64,000 nucleotides of DNA from assembly GCA_022824405.1 (NCBI GenBank), contig JAJDZZ010000045.1:62001-126000 (forward strand), written 5' to 3'. This stretch comes from Opitutales bacterium. GTDB taxonomy: Bacteria; Verrucomicrobiota; Verrucomicrobiia; Opitutales; UBA2995. Below the pieces are notes generated by a model. It saw only the letters and a list, made by a program, of their open reading frames with translations. It had not been told where the DNA came from and did not search any database. A program made the position numbers and the translations under genes. Each line of letters begins with the position of its first letter. Position 1 is the stretch's first letter. Positions 54,310 through 63,316 of this stretch are shown one piece after another.

Positions 54310-55029
54310 TTAATGTTCCAAAACGATGACAGTGAGCAGGAGTGAGAAAAAGGTCAGGGAGAGGAAGAAAATCAGGTCCTTAAAGACGATGAGCCCACGG
54401 GTGAAGGAGACGAAATGAGTGGTGTAACTGAAATTGCTCAGGCCGTCTACCCAGGAAAGGGGAAGGAAGGACATCAACTCGGTGAATACGGACCATCCGA
54501 GAAAGACCAGGCCGAGGTTTATCACCACGCTGATGACGAAGCTGATGACCTGGTTCTTGGTTATGGCCGAGGTAAAAGAGCATACCGCGAGAAAACTGCC
54601 CGCCATGAGCATACTTCCCATGTAACCGGTCCAAAGCGGTCCCCAGTCGGGATTGCCCAGGTAGGCGACGGTCAGAAGCAAGGGGAAGGTCAGAGCTATG
54701 CCGAGGGCGATGAAGGCCCAACCGGCCAGGAATTTCCCAAGGACGGCTTCCCAGGTGCGTATGGGAAGGGTGAGGAGAAGTTCCCAGGTTCCGGATCTGC
54801 GCTCCTCGGACCAAAGACGCATGCCCACCGCCGCGATGAAAAAGGTGTAGATCCACGGCTGCAGGTTGAAAAAGGTTTCCAGCGAGGCCACCCTCGATTC
54901 GAAAAATCGGCCCAGATAAAAGGTCAGCCCGGCGGAGACTACCAGGAAGACGATGAGAAAGACGTAGGCAATGGGGGAGCGGAAATAACCGAGAAATTCG
55001 CGTTTGAATAGGGGGACGATCTGCTTCAT
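54310..55029 (-). CDS. ABC transporter permease, GldF-like (ABC-2 type)
   Basis: 239 residues, six hydrophobic segments, beginning LFKREFLGYFRSPIAYVFLI. RLWSEERRSGTWELLLTLPI is a typical ABC-2 motif. It sits between the ATPase gene and the GldG-like gene, the usual order. Confidence 0.9.
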   Translation of the reverse strand: MKQIVPLFKREFLGYFRSPIAYVFLIVFLVVSAGLTFYLGRFFESRVASLETFFNLQPWIYTFFIAAVGMRLWSEERRSGTWELLLTLPIRTWEAVLGKFLAGWAFIALGIALTFPLLLTVAYLGNPDWGPLWTGYMGSMLMAGSFLAVCSFTSAITKNQVISFVISVVINLGLVFLGWSVFTELMSFLPLSWVDGLSNFSYTTHFVSFTRGLIVFKDLIFFLSLTFFSLLLTVIVLEH

Positions 55030-55058
55030 GGAGGAGGAAGGGATACGGATTTTACCTT

Positions 55059-55976
55059 CTATGCGGTCAATTCCCAGAACACTTCATCCAGCCCCACGGG
55101 CGCCTTTTCGAAATGGGTAATCAACCAGTTGTTATCGCGAAGAGTCTTCAGGACAAGGGCTTCGATAGCCCGCTTGTTTTTTGGGAAAATTTCAAAATAA
55201 TTATCGTTCAGGGTAACTGCGGAAACTTCCGGCAGATCCCTCAGGGCGTTGCGCACCGTTTTGTTATCCACCCCGTCCACCTGAATGCGCAAGGCGTTGA
55301 ACCTCCGGTTTCTTTCCAGGAGGGACTCCGGGGATTCGTCGGCAATCAGCGCCCCTTTGGCGATAATGATGACGCGGCTGCATAAGGCGCCGACTTCTTC
55401 CAGTATATGGGTGGAAAGGATTATGGCTTTGTCCTGTGCCATGGCCTTGATAATTTTGCGGACTTCCTTCTTTTGGTTCGGGTCCAGGCCGTCGGTCGGT
55501 TCGTCCATGATGAGCACGGGGGGGTCGTGCAACACGGCCTGGGCGAATCCGACCCTTTGTTTGAAGCCCTTGCTCAGGGTTTCGATCGATTGATGGCGCA
55601 CGCTGTTCAAGCGGCAGAGGTCGCACACCCGGTCAATTTTTTCCTCTTTCTCCATGGGATCGCGGAAACCGCGGATTTCCGCGATAAAGCGCAGAAACTC
55701 CTGCACGGTCATTTCACCGTAAACAGGGCCATTCTCCGGAAGGTAGCCTATCTTCTCCTTGATGCCGACCGGATGCTCCTGGACGTCTTGCCCCTCCACC
55801 AGGATTGTCCCCGAAGAAGGGCGAACAAAGCCGGTAATCATTTTCATGGTGGTCGATTTTCCGGCGCCATTCGGGCCCAGAAACCCCAGGATTTCGCCAC
55901 GGTTCACCTTGAAACTGATTCCGTTAACCGCATCGATGGAACCGTATTTTTTGTAGAGCGATTTAACTTCAATCAT
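55059..55976 (-). CDS. ABC transporter ATP-binding protein, GldA-like
   Basis: 305 residues. Walker A GPNGAGKST, a Q-loop region with IGYLPENGPVYGEMTV, a signature LSKGFKQRVG (a relaxed LSGGQ) and Walker B VLIMDEPTDGLDP. The C-terminal domain (about 220-305) resembles GldA/NosF-type ATPases. It heads the ABC-permease-GldG-DUF4340 operon and is divergent from prfA. Confidence 0.92.
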   Translation of the reverse strand: MIEVKSLYKKYGSIDAVNGISFKVNRGEILGFLGPNGAGKSTTMKMITGFVRPSSGTILVEGQDVQEHPVGIKEKIGYLPENGPVYGEMTVQEFLRFIAEIRGFRDPMEKEEKIDRVCDLCRLNSVRHQSIETLSKGFKQRVGFAQAVLHDPPVLIMDEPTDGLDPNQKKEVRKIIKAMAQDKAIILSTHILEEVGALCSRVIIIAKGALIADESPESLLERNRRFNALRIQVDGVDNKTVRNALRDLPEVSAVTLNDNYFEIFPKNKRAIEALVLKTLRDNNWLITHFEKAPVGLDEVFWELTA

Positions 55977-56141
55977 GGATGGTTACAGGTTTTTTTAGCC
56001 AAGACGGCAAATTTAAAAATTTGTTCCCGTTTGAAAAGTATTTTTTTGGAGGGGCTGCATACGGGTTGCCTTGAAAAATTCCATCCCTTTAATGGAGGGT
56101 TTGAATTCTCCGGGAAGATCCTGGTCACTCGACACCTATTT

Positions 56142-57233
56142 ATGGAAGGCATACCCGACATTGAGCCTTACCAAGCCCGCTATCGGGATTTGGGGCAGGA
56201 GATGGCCAAACCTGAATTTTTCCGCGATCAGGCCCAAATGGCCCGGGTATCGCGCGAGCACCGGAAACTGCAGCAGATAATCGAGTGTCATGCCGAATTG
56301 AAAAGACTGGATCGTGAAATAACGGACCTGCGGGAAATGATCATTGCCCCTGATGCGGAAGAAGAACTCAAGGAAATTGCCCAGGCCGAACTGCCGGAAC
56401 AGGAAACCCGCTTTGCGGAATTGAAGGAGAAAATCCTCTTCGCCATGATTCCACCCGACGCGACGGATTCGCGCAACACCATTGTGGAAATCCGCGCCGG
56501 AGCGGGCGGGAATGAAGCCAGCCTTTTTGCGGGAGATTTGTACCGGATGTATCAACGCTACGCCGAATTCAATTCCTGGAAGGTGGAACCGATGAGCAGC
56601 AACCCATCCGAATTGGGGGGATTCAAAGAGGTTTGTTTTCTGGTTAAGGGGGAGGAGGTTTACAGGAAATTGCGCTACGAATCGGGGGTGCACCGGGTGC
56701 AGCGGGTTCCGGTGACCGAATCGGCCGGCCGCATCCACACTTCCACCGTGACTGTGGCAATGATGCCGGAAGCGGAGGAGGTGGACGTGGATATCGACCC
56801 CAACGACCTGAAAATCACCACCATGCGGGCCTCCGGAGCTGGAGGTCAGCACGTCAATAAAACCGATTCCGCCGTCCGTATCGTACACCGGCAAAGCGGG
56901 GAGACGGTGTATTGCGCGGACGATCGGTCCCAGTTCAAAAACAGGGAAAAGGCCCTCAAGGTGCTCTATTCCCGCCTCCTGGAAAAGAAGCGAAGGGAAG
57001 AACAGGAAAAATACGCGGCCAAGCGAAAGAGCCAGATTGGCACCGGGGATCGCAGCGAACGCATTCGCACCTACAATTTTCCCCAGGGCAGGGTGACGGA
57101 CCACCGCATTGGGTTGACCCTGCTCACCTTGCCACAGGTGATGGAAGGGCACCTCAACCCGGTGGTGGAGTCCCTGCAAAAGGCGGAGTACGAGGGGAAA
57201 CTCGAGGAGTTGATGCAGGGAAAATTGGTCTGA
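56142..57233 (+). CDS. prfA: Peptide chain release factor 1
   Basis: 363 residues from the ATG at 56142. The GGQ motif that triggers peptide release is in SGAGGQHVNKTDSAVR. The codon-recognition tripeptide is PVT in HRVQRVPVTES, the RF1 type for UAG and UAA. The frame stays open far upstream across the divergent ABC gene, but that part is not family sequence. prmC follows. Confidence 0.97.
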   Translation: MEGIPDIEPYQARYRDLGQEMAKPEFFRDQAQMARVSREHRKLQQIIECHAELKRLDREITDLREMIIAPDAEEELKEIAQAELPEQETRFAELKEKILFAMIPPDATDSRNTIVEIRAGAGGNEASLFAGDLYRMYQRYAEFNSWKVEPMSSNPSELGGFKEVCFLVKGEEVYRKLRYESGVHRVQRVPVTESAGRIHTSTVTVAMMPEAEEVDVDIDPNDLKITTMRASGAGGQHVNKTDSAVRIVHRQSGETVYCADDRSQFKNREKALKVLYSRLLEKKRREEQEKYAAKRKSQIGTGDRSERIRTYNFPQGRVTDHRIGLTLLTLPQVMEGHLNPVVESLQKAEYEGKLEELMQGKLV

Positions 57234-57278
57234 TTTGCCTTTTTTCTCCCTTCGGTTTGTGGAACAACACCTGACCTT

Positions 57279-58127
57279 ATGCCCATGCTGACCATCCTGA
57301 CCGTATTGCAGAAAAGCACTGCCTATCTGCAGAAATACGGTGTGCCCGACGCTCGGTTGAGCGCTGAATGGATTTTGGCGGACAATTTGGGACTGAAGCG
57401 GCTCGATTTATTTCTGCAGTTCGAGCGCCCCCTGCCCGAGAAGGAATTGACCGGCATCCGCGCCGATATAATGCGGCGAGCCAAGCGGGAACCCCTTCAG
57501 CACGTGCTGGGTTGGGTCGATTTCTTCGGATTGAAATTATGCTCGGACAAACGGGCCTTGATTCCCCGTCCGGAGACGGAATACCTGATCGAGCTTTTGC
57601 AGGACGAGTTCGGGGCAGGGGACCCGGCACGGATTTTGGATTTGGGCACGGGGAGCGGCGCAATATTGTTGGCTTTGCTCAACACCTTTGGGGAGTCATC
57701 CGGGGTGGGGATCGATCTTTCACCGGAGGCTCTCGACCTGGCTCGGGAAAACGGTGAAAGGACGGGATTGTCCAAGCGGGCGACTTTTTTTCAAAGCGAC
57801 TGGTTTGAGGCGGTGGAAGGGACCTTCCAGCTCATCGTGGCCAATCCGCCTTATCTGACGGCGGTGGAGATGGAGTCGGCTGAGCCGGAGGTATTGCGCT
57901 ACGAGCCGGAACTGGCCTTGTTTGGTGGTAGCAGGGGGCTGGATGGGTTATCGGCAATCCTGCGGGAAGGCCCCGCTTATCTGGAGGAGGGAGGGTTGCT
58001 CGCCCTTGAAACCGGGGTTGGGCAACACGACAGGTTGAAGGAAGAAGCCCACAGGGCCGGGTTCGGCAGGGTGAAGTCCGTCCTGGATTTGTCTCACCGG
58101 GAACGCTACCTGATGCTCTGGAAGTAA
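57279..58127 (+). CDS. prmC: Release factor glutamine methyltransferase
   Basis: 282 residues. The helical N-terminal domain, then the Rossmann fold with LDLGTGSGAILLAL and the catalytic NPPYL motif. It methylates the Gln of the GGQ motif in RF1 and RF2 and lies directly downstream of prfA, as often seen. Confidence 0.96.
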   Translation: MPMLTILTVLQKSTAYLQKYGVPDARLSAEWILADNLGLKRLDLFLQFERPLPEKELTGIRADIMRRAKREPLQHVLGWVDFFGLKLCSDKRALIPRPETEYLIELLQDEFGAGDPARILDLGTGSGAILLALLNTFGESSGVGIDLSPEALDLARENGERTGLSKRATFFQSDWFEAVEGTFQLIVANPPYLTAVEMESAEPEVLRYEPELALFGGSRGLDGLSAILREGPAYLEEGGLLALETGVGQHDRLKEEAHRAGFGRVKSVLDLSHRERYLMLWK

Positions 58128-58136
58128 GGGCAACCG

Positions 58137-60368
58137 CTACCCTCGGCCGTTATCCGGGAGAGGTTGTTTAGCGGCGGTATCGACGCTTTTGAGATGGGAG
58201 GCGTCGATCCAGTCGGAAAGGATCCTGAGGGATTCCCTCAGGTGGATATCGAGGCCCGGGCCTTCATCTTCTTCAGGGGTCGTTCCCTCAGCCGGCTCGA
58301 CGTTTGCCTGATCGGACGATAACGGGTCTTCGCCCGCGAAGGCGGTGGCAGGGGTGGTAGCCTGGGGATCCTCCAGAACAATCTTTTCACTGGGAAAGTA
58401 GTTTTTCTCCAATTCGTCCTCCCTCGCTTCGAGTTCTTCTCTGACCAGCTTGTCGCTTTCCTTGAGTTCCAATCGTTTTTCCAGGTTCAAGGAAAAAGCT
58501 TTGGTTTCCTGCCTCTCTTTAAAGACGGAAATGCTTTTCTTGAGAAAGGAAAACTCCTCCAATTCGGTTTGGCGGGCCTCGCTCAGAGATCTCAAGTGGG
58601 ATTTGAAGCTCTCGTCGATCGGTCTGAAATCCTCGGACCGTTCCGCTTCCGGGTAGGCCCAGTTGACCGGATTGATTTTATCCCATCCCATGGCCTGGGG
58701 AAGATCGGCTTCGCCGATGGGCAAAAACTCCCGGTGGGAAGGCAAGGGCACGTCTGAAATCACTCCTTTGTTCTGGGTGGATATGCCGTTGGGAAGGTAA
58801 AATTTCTGGATGGTCAATTTGGCCGCTCCGGTGGGTTGGTCTTTGAAAAAAGAGGGCGAGGCGAGCCGGTCGATTTCAAACACGGCCTGGACGGTACCCT
58901 TGCCGTGGGTTGAATTGTCTCCCACGATCAAGGCGCGGTCGTAGTATTGAAGCGCTCCGGCCACGATCTCGGAGGCCGAGGCGCTGTAACGGGATATCAG
59001 GACGACCAAGGGGCCCTGATAGGATATCTTTGCATTTCTATCCCAATCCCGGCGAATAAAACCCCGATTATTGCGGACCTGGACTACGGGCCCGGTTTTG
59101 ATAAACAAACCCGTCAAATCGATAGCCTCAGTGAGGAGGCCGCCTCCATTATCCCGCAGGTCGAGGACGAGTCCACTGATGCCCTCCTCCTGCAAAATGC
59201 CGATCAGTTCCTCCACGTCCTGAGTAGTGCTGGTGGGCGATCCGCCCTCGTCCAGGCTGATATCCCCGTAAAAGGACGGAAGGTGTATGACCCCTACCGA
59301 CAGGGGATCTTCGTCCATTCCCGGCAACCGATAAAGACTTGCCGTGGCCCTTTGCGCGGCAATTTTCACTTCATCCCTCACCAGGTCGATGGTCTCCCGG
59401 ATGGAAGGATCCACCGCGTCCGCCGGAAGGACGGTCAGGTAGACGGTAGTATTTTTTTCTCCGCGGATCATTTTCACAATCTTGCGAAGTTTCATGTCGA
59501 TAACGTCCACGGGCTCTTCTCCGGTCTGAGCCACTTCGACGATGCGGTCATTGGGTTGGAGACGCCCGTCCAGGTCGGCCGGTCCTCCGGGAATGAGTTC
59601 GCGGATGGTGCAATAGCCGTCCTCCTGGGTCAGAATAGCTCCTATTCCCACCAGGGAAAGGCTCATGGAAATGGAAAAGTCCTCCAGGGTATCCGAGGAG
59701 AGAAAGGTCGAGTGAGGATCGAACATCTGAGTCAGGGTAGTCAGAAAGATTTCCTGCACGTCGACGGTTTCCAGATCCTCCAGGTTTTTGGCCAGACGCT
59801 TGTAACGCCGCCGCACCGTGTTAACCGCCTCCTCCTTGTCTTCTTCGTTGAGGAGATCGAAGAGCAACTCGTATTTCAGGCGGTTTTCCCACATCACATC
59901 GGCTTCCTCCCGGTTGCGGAGCCAAGGGTACTCCCCCCGATCGACCACGTATTCCGCCTCCGTGTCGAAATCGAATTCCCCCTCCAGCCGGTTTTCGACC
60001 CACTCGATGCGATCCATGACGCGTTGTTCATACCGGTTGAAAATGGAAAAGGCGGCTCGCAGGTCCCCCCGCCTCAGATTTCGTTCCAGCCTGCCGGCAT
60101 GCTCCGCCACCAATTCGTCCTTATCCTCTTGCAGGAAAAAAACATGGTTGTAATCCAGGTCCTCCATAAAGTTATGGAGCAATTCGGAGGCCTGGGAGTT
60201 GTCGATGAATTTTTGCGAGTAATGGTAATTTTCCAATAGAAAGACCACCGTTTGGGTCTCCTTCTTCATGGCCTCGGTATAAACGAACTCACGCCCATGG
60301 CCGAAGGAGCACGTCCCCAGCAAGAGGAGCCCCGCGAGGGGGAGACGAATGGAGGAAAATTTACGCAT
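58137..60368 (-). CDS. prc: Tail-specific carboxy-terminal protease (Prc family)
   Basis: 743 residues from the ATG at 60368, which starts a signal peptide (MRKFSSIRLPLAGLLLLGTC). Long N-terminal helical domain, a PDZ domain at about 240-320 (REL IPGGPADLDG, written with a break), and the S41 peptidase core with the catalytic Ser in SRYSASASEIVAGAL and the Lys in STHGKGTVQ. C-terminal DUF3340-type region. It trims misfolded or tagged periplasmic proteins. A start at 60443 was rejected because it hides the signal. Confidence 0.94.
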   Translation of the reverse strand: MRKFSSIRLPLAGLLLLGTCSFGHGREFVYTEAMKKETQTVVFLLENYHYSQKFIDNSQASELLHNFMEDLDYNHVFFLQEDKDELVAEHAGRLERNLRRGDLRAAFSIFNRYEQRVMDRIEWVENRLEGEFDFDTEAEYVVDRGEYPWLRNREEADVMWENRLKYELLFDLLNEEDKEEAVNTVRRRYKRLAKNLEDLETVDVQEIFLTTLTQMFDPHSTFLSSDTLEDFSISMSLSLVGIGAILTQEDGYCTIRELIPGGPADLDGRLQPNDRIVEVAQTGEEPVDVIDMKLRKIVKMIRGEKNTTVYLTVLPADAVDPSIRETIDLVRDEVKIAAQRATASLYRLPGMDEDPLSVGVIHLPSFYGDISLDEGGSPTSTTQDVEELIGILQEEGISGLVLDLRDNGGGLLTEAIDLTGLFIKTGPVVQVRNNRGFIRRDWDRNAKISYQGPLVVLISRYSASASEIVAGALQYYDRALIVGDNSTHGKGTVQAVFEIDRLASPSFFKDQPTGAAKLTIQKFYLPNGISTQNKGVISDVPLPSHREFLPIGEADLPQAMGWDKINPVNWAYPEAERSEDFRPIDESFKSHLRSLSEARQTELEEFSFLKKSISVFKERQETKAFSLNLEKRLELKESDKLVREELEAREDELEKNYFPSEKIVLEDPQATTPATAFAGEDPLSSDQANVEPAEGTTPEEDEGPGLDIHLRESLRILSDWIDASHLKSVDTAAKQPLPDNGRG

Positions 60369-60454
60369 CAAGGCCATTTGCGTCGGGGAGGGGAGTCGTT
60401 TTCTCTGCTGCTGAACAAAATATAAGAATGACCGCCGGGGCATAAGTCGAGCCT

Positions 60455-63304
60455 TTATGCGGAAGCGTTAGACAGGTGGATTTCCAACCTTCGGGCGTTC
60501 TCTCGGTAAATATTTCTGACTTCGGCACGAACCTCGGCCAGGGTTGCAAAAACTTCGTCACGGTCGGCCAAGCCCAGCCAGAAGGCCACCTGATCCTGTT
60601 CCCGGGGATGTTCGCTCAACAGGGACACTCCCCGGTTCGTATCCCGGCGCAGTAACCGTTCCAGTCGCCGCAGAAATTCGTAGTGGACCATTAGTCGCTC
60701 GACATCTTTGGCGGGCAAGAGTTTCCGGTTTTTCAGGAATCTCAGAGTTTGGCGGGTATTGGCTGGGGGTTCTCCCCGATCGAAGGGGCAGTGCGCCAGG
60801 CAGGTCATCTGGGCCAGGAATTCGATATCTACGATTCCTCCCGCTCCCGATTTGAATTTCAGTTTATCGTCCGCCTTCGGGTCTCTTTCCTTTTCGATGC
60901 GCTCGCGCAGGTGCAGGATTGTCTGCAGATCATCCAGGGCGATGGGATTTCCGAAGAGAATGCGGGACCGCAAATGGGCAAAGTCGCGAGCCATTTCCTC
61001 CGATCCGGCCACCATTCTCGAACGCAGCATGAGTTGCCGTTCCCAAATTTTCGCTTCCGACCTGTGATAGCGTTCCAGGGAGGAAAGTTTTACCGCCAGG
61101 GGACCGGCATCGCCATGGGGGCGCAGCCGTAAATCGATTTCATACAGACGACCCAGGGGCTTGGCATGAGCCAGGATTTTTTGGAGCCGCATAATTTTGC
61201 GGTTGGCCACTTGGGGCTCCTCCGATTCGTCGCACAGGATCATGAAATCCAGGTCGGAGCCCAACGTCATTTCCGCCCCGCCAAATTTGCCCAGGGCGAT
61301 CACCCCCAGTCTTCCCTCGGGGTCCACTCGATGGAGCGCGGCGAGCACGGTGGCGTCGGCCAACCGGGTCAAGGCCTGCTCGGAATCCTGGAAATTGTAG
61401 GCATCCACCAACTCGGCCACTATGAACCGGACGTGTTCGGCCTTTACGTATAGCCAGAGCCAGTCCGCAAAATCCTCCCCGGCGGGCAACAATGCCATCT
61501 CGCGCAGGATAGCGTCCCCCGACTTTTTGCGCTTGAGGATGTCCGGCTCCGTAATTTCTGCGAAAATTTCCGGGTGTTGGCAGAGGAGTTGGAAGACAAA
61601 ACGGCTGCGGTCGAACAACCGGCAGAGTCCTTTAAAGAAGACGGGATTTTCAGCGCAGGCTTTAAAGAATCCCAGGCGGCTCCCGTACTTGGTGGCAAAT
61701 TCGCCGATGCGATAGAGGGTTTGCAAGGGATCGAATACGCTTTCCAAAGCGGCATCGAGGTTGCAGGTCAGATCGACGATCAGGTAAACCAACTCCCGCG
61801 TAACCTGTTGGTGGAATTGGGAGCCCAGAGCGAATTTCCGCACTTCCGCCGGCATGCCCGGGTCCGTGCCGAACCAATGCTCCAATTTGGGCTTCAGGGG
61901 TTCATCCAATTTATTTTTGGTCAGAAAATTCCACCATAAATCGAAGTCTTCCAGGGATTCCTTGGGAGGGTAGAACTGGAGGTAAAAAGCATGCGCCTCA
62001 TCCTGGATTTTATTCATCTCCTGGGCGAACGATTCCCAGTTCCAATAACCCATGGAAAGGGCGATAGCCCGTTGGTCTTCTTTGTCCTCCGGGAGAAGGT
62101 GGGTTTGCCGTTCCTCCCGCATTTGCAGGCGGTTTTCCACCGCGCGCAGGAAAAGGTAGGCTTTGCGCAGAAAGTTGACCTGGGAACTGTCCAGTATACC
62201 GTATAGTTCCAATTTTTCCAGGGTCTCCAAGGTGTTATGCGATTGTAAAAATGGATTTTTCCCGGCGGAAAGAAATTGGTGCCCCTGCAGGAAAAACGCG
62301 ATTTCGCGGATGCCCCCCCGTCCGTTTTTCACATGCAGATCCATTTGGGCGGATCCCACGATTTCCTTTTCCGTGCGGGCCTTCAGCGTGGAGATTTCCT
62401 GAAGGATGAGCGGGGAGGGGGACCGGGGGTAACGAAAGGGGTTCAGGGCCTCCAGGAGTTCCTGGCCCAGTCCCTTGTCTCCGGCCACGGGTCTCGCCCG
62501 CATCCAGGCCAGGCGTTCCCAAGTTTGTCCGGCCTGGTAATAGTAGTTTTCAATAGCTTGAAAGGAAGGCGCAATGGGACTTTTTTCTCCGTGGGGCCGC
62601 AGGCGAAGATCCACGTTGAACAAAAACCCTTCCCTGGTCCTCTTGATGAGGAAAGAGGTGGCCGTTTGTGCCACCTTGCCGTAGAATTCGCCGATGCTTC
62701 TGGAAGTGGTCCGGTTCCCTTTACGGCAATAGCCGTTGCCTTCGTAGAAATAAATGAGGTCGATATCGGAGCAAAAGTTGAGTTCATCCGCTCCCAGCTT
62801 ACCCATGGCCAGGACGCACCCGGTCGCCTCGCGGTCGGTTTCCTCGTTCCAGGGGATACCCCAACGGTCTCGCCAGCGAGTAAGGGCCAGGTTATAGCAG
62901 ATCTCGGTGCACATTTCTGCCAAAAGGGTCATTTCCTTGAAGGAATTTTCCGTTTTGGAGAAGCCGTGGATCTCCCTGTAGGCCACGCGCAAGCTGATTT
63001 TGCGGCGAAATTTCCGCAAGGCTTCGAGGTATGAGTTGGGTTCCTTCTCCCCGGCGGGCAGATTAAAGGAGGCCCATTCGGTTTTCAGGGCATGGCCCCC
63101 GAAATTCTCAAACAGGTTTTCTTCCTTTTCCAGCCAGGGGATGTAATCGGGATAAACCAGCAGGGTTTGCTTGTAAATCGGGCAAAAAGCGGTAAAAATT
63201 TCCAGGCGTTTCCAGGTTTCCCAGGACCACGAATCCGGATCTCCGCCTTCGAGCTTTTGAGCTTGGTCCCATTGGTGCAAAAGACTGTCTCTAAAACTGG
63301 GCAA
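60455..63304 (-). CDS. glnE: Bifunctional glutamine synthetase adenylyltransferase/deadenylase
   Basis: 949 residues with two nucleotidyltransferase halves. The first catalytic motif is GKLGADELNFCSDIDLIYFYE-like near residue 170-190; the second is GKFGGAEMTLGSDLDFMILC near 680. Each is followed by a helical PII-binding-type domain. It turns glutamine synthetase off and on by AMP transfer in response to nitrogen status. The N-terminus is typical in length. Confidence 0.95.
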   Translation of the reverse strand: MPSFRDSLLHQWDQAQKLEGGDPDSWSWETWKRLEIFTAFCPIYKQTLLVYPDYIPWLEKEENLFENFGGHALKTEWASFNLPAGEKEPNSYLEALRKFRRKISLRVAYREIHGFSKTENSFKEMTLLAEMCTEICYNLALTRWRDRWGIPWNEETDREATGCVLAMGKLGADELNFCSDIDLIYFYEGNGYCRKGNRTTSRSIGEFYGKVAQTATSFLIKRTREGFLFNVDLRLRPHGEKSPIAPSFQAIENYYYQAGQTWERLAWMRARPVAGDKGLGQELLEALNPFRYPRSPSPLILQEISTLKARTEKEIVGSAQMDLHVKNGRGGIREIAFFLQGHQFLSAGKNPFLQSHNTLETLEKLELYGILDSSQVNFLRKAYLFLRAVENRLQMREERQTHLLPEDKEDQRAIALSMGYWNWESFAQEMNKIQDEAHAFYLQFYPPKESLEDFDLWWNFLTKNKLDEPLKPKLEHWFGTDPGMPAEVRKFALGSQFHQQVTRELVYLIVDLTCNLDAALESVFDPLQTLYRIGEFATKYGSRLGFFKACAENPVFFKGLCRLFDRSRFVFQLLCQHPEIFAEITEPDILKRKKSGDAILREMALLPAGEDFADWLWLYVKAEHVRFIVAELVDAYNFQDSEQALTRLADATVLAALHRVDPEGRLGVIALGKFGGAEMTLGSDLDFMILCDESEEPQVANRKIMRLQKILAHAKPLGRLYEIDLRLRPHGDAGPLAVKLSSLERYHRSEAKIWERQLMLRSRMVAGSEEMARDFAHLRSRILFGNPIALDDLQTILHLRERIEKERDPKADDKLKFKSGAGGIVDIEFLAQMTCLAHCPFDRGEPPANTRQTLRFLKNRKLLPAKDVERLMVHYEFLRRLERLLRRDTNRGVSLLSEHPREQDQVAFWLGLADRDEVFATLAEVRAEVRNIYRENARRLEIHLSNASA

Positions 63305-63316
63305 AGGGAAACAGGG

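Noticed and set aside
56061-56110. YidD-like words (CLEKFHPFNGGFEF) upstream of prfA
   Set aside because: Only a few residues match, there is no Cys-rich core, and the frame is the prfA upstream extension; chance similarity.
55407-56141. In-frame 245-codon extension upstream of prfA
   Set aside because: It runs antisense through the ABC ATPase gene and is not RF1-like; the ATG at 56142 gives a standard RF1.
58947-60239. 430-codon open frame antisense to prc
   Set aside because: Only a mirror of the protease gene; no motif.
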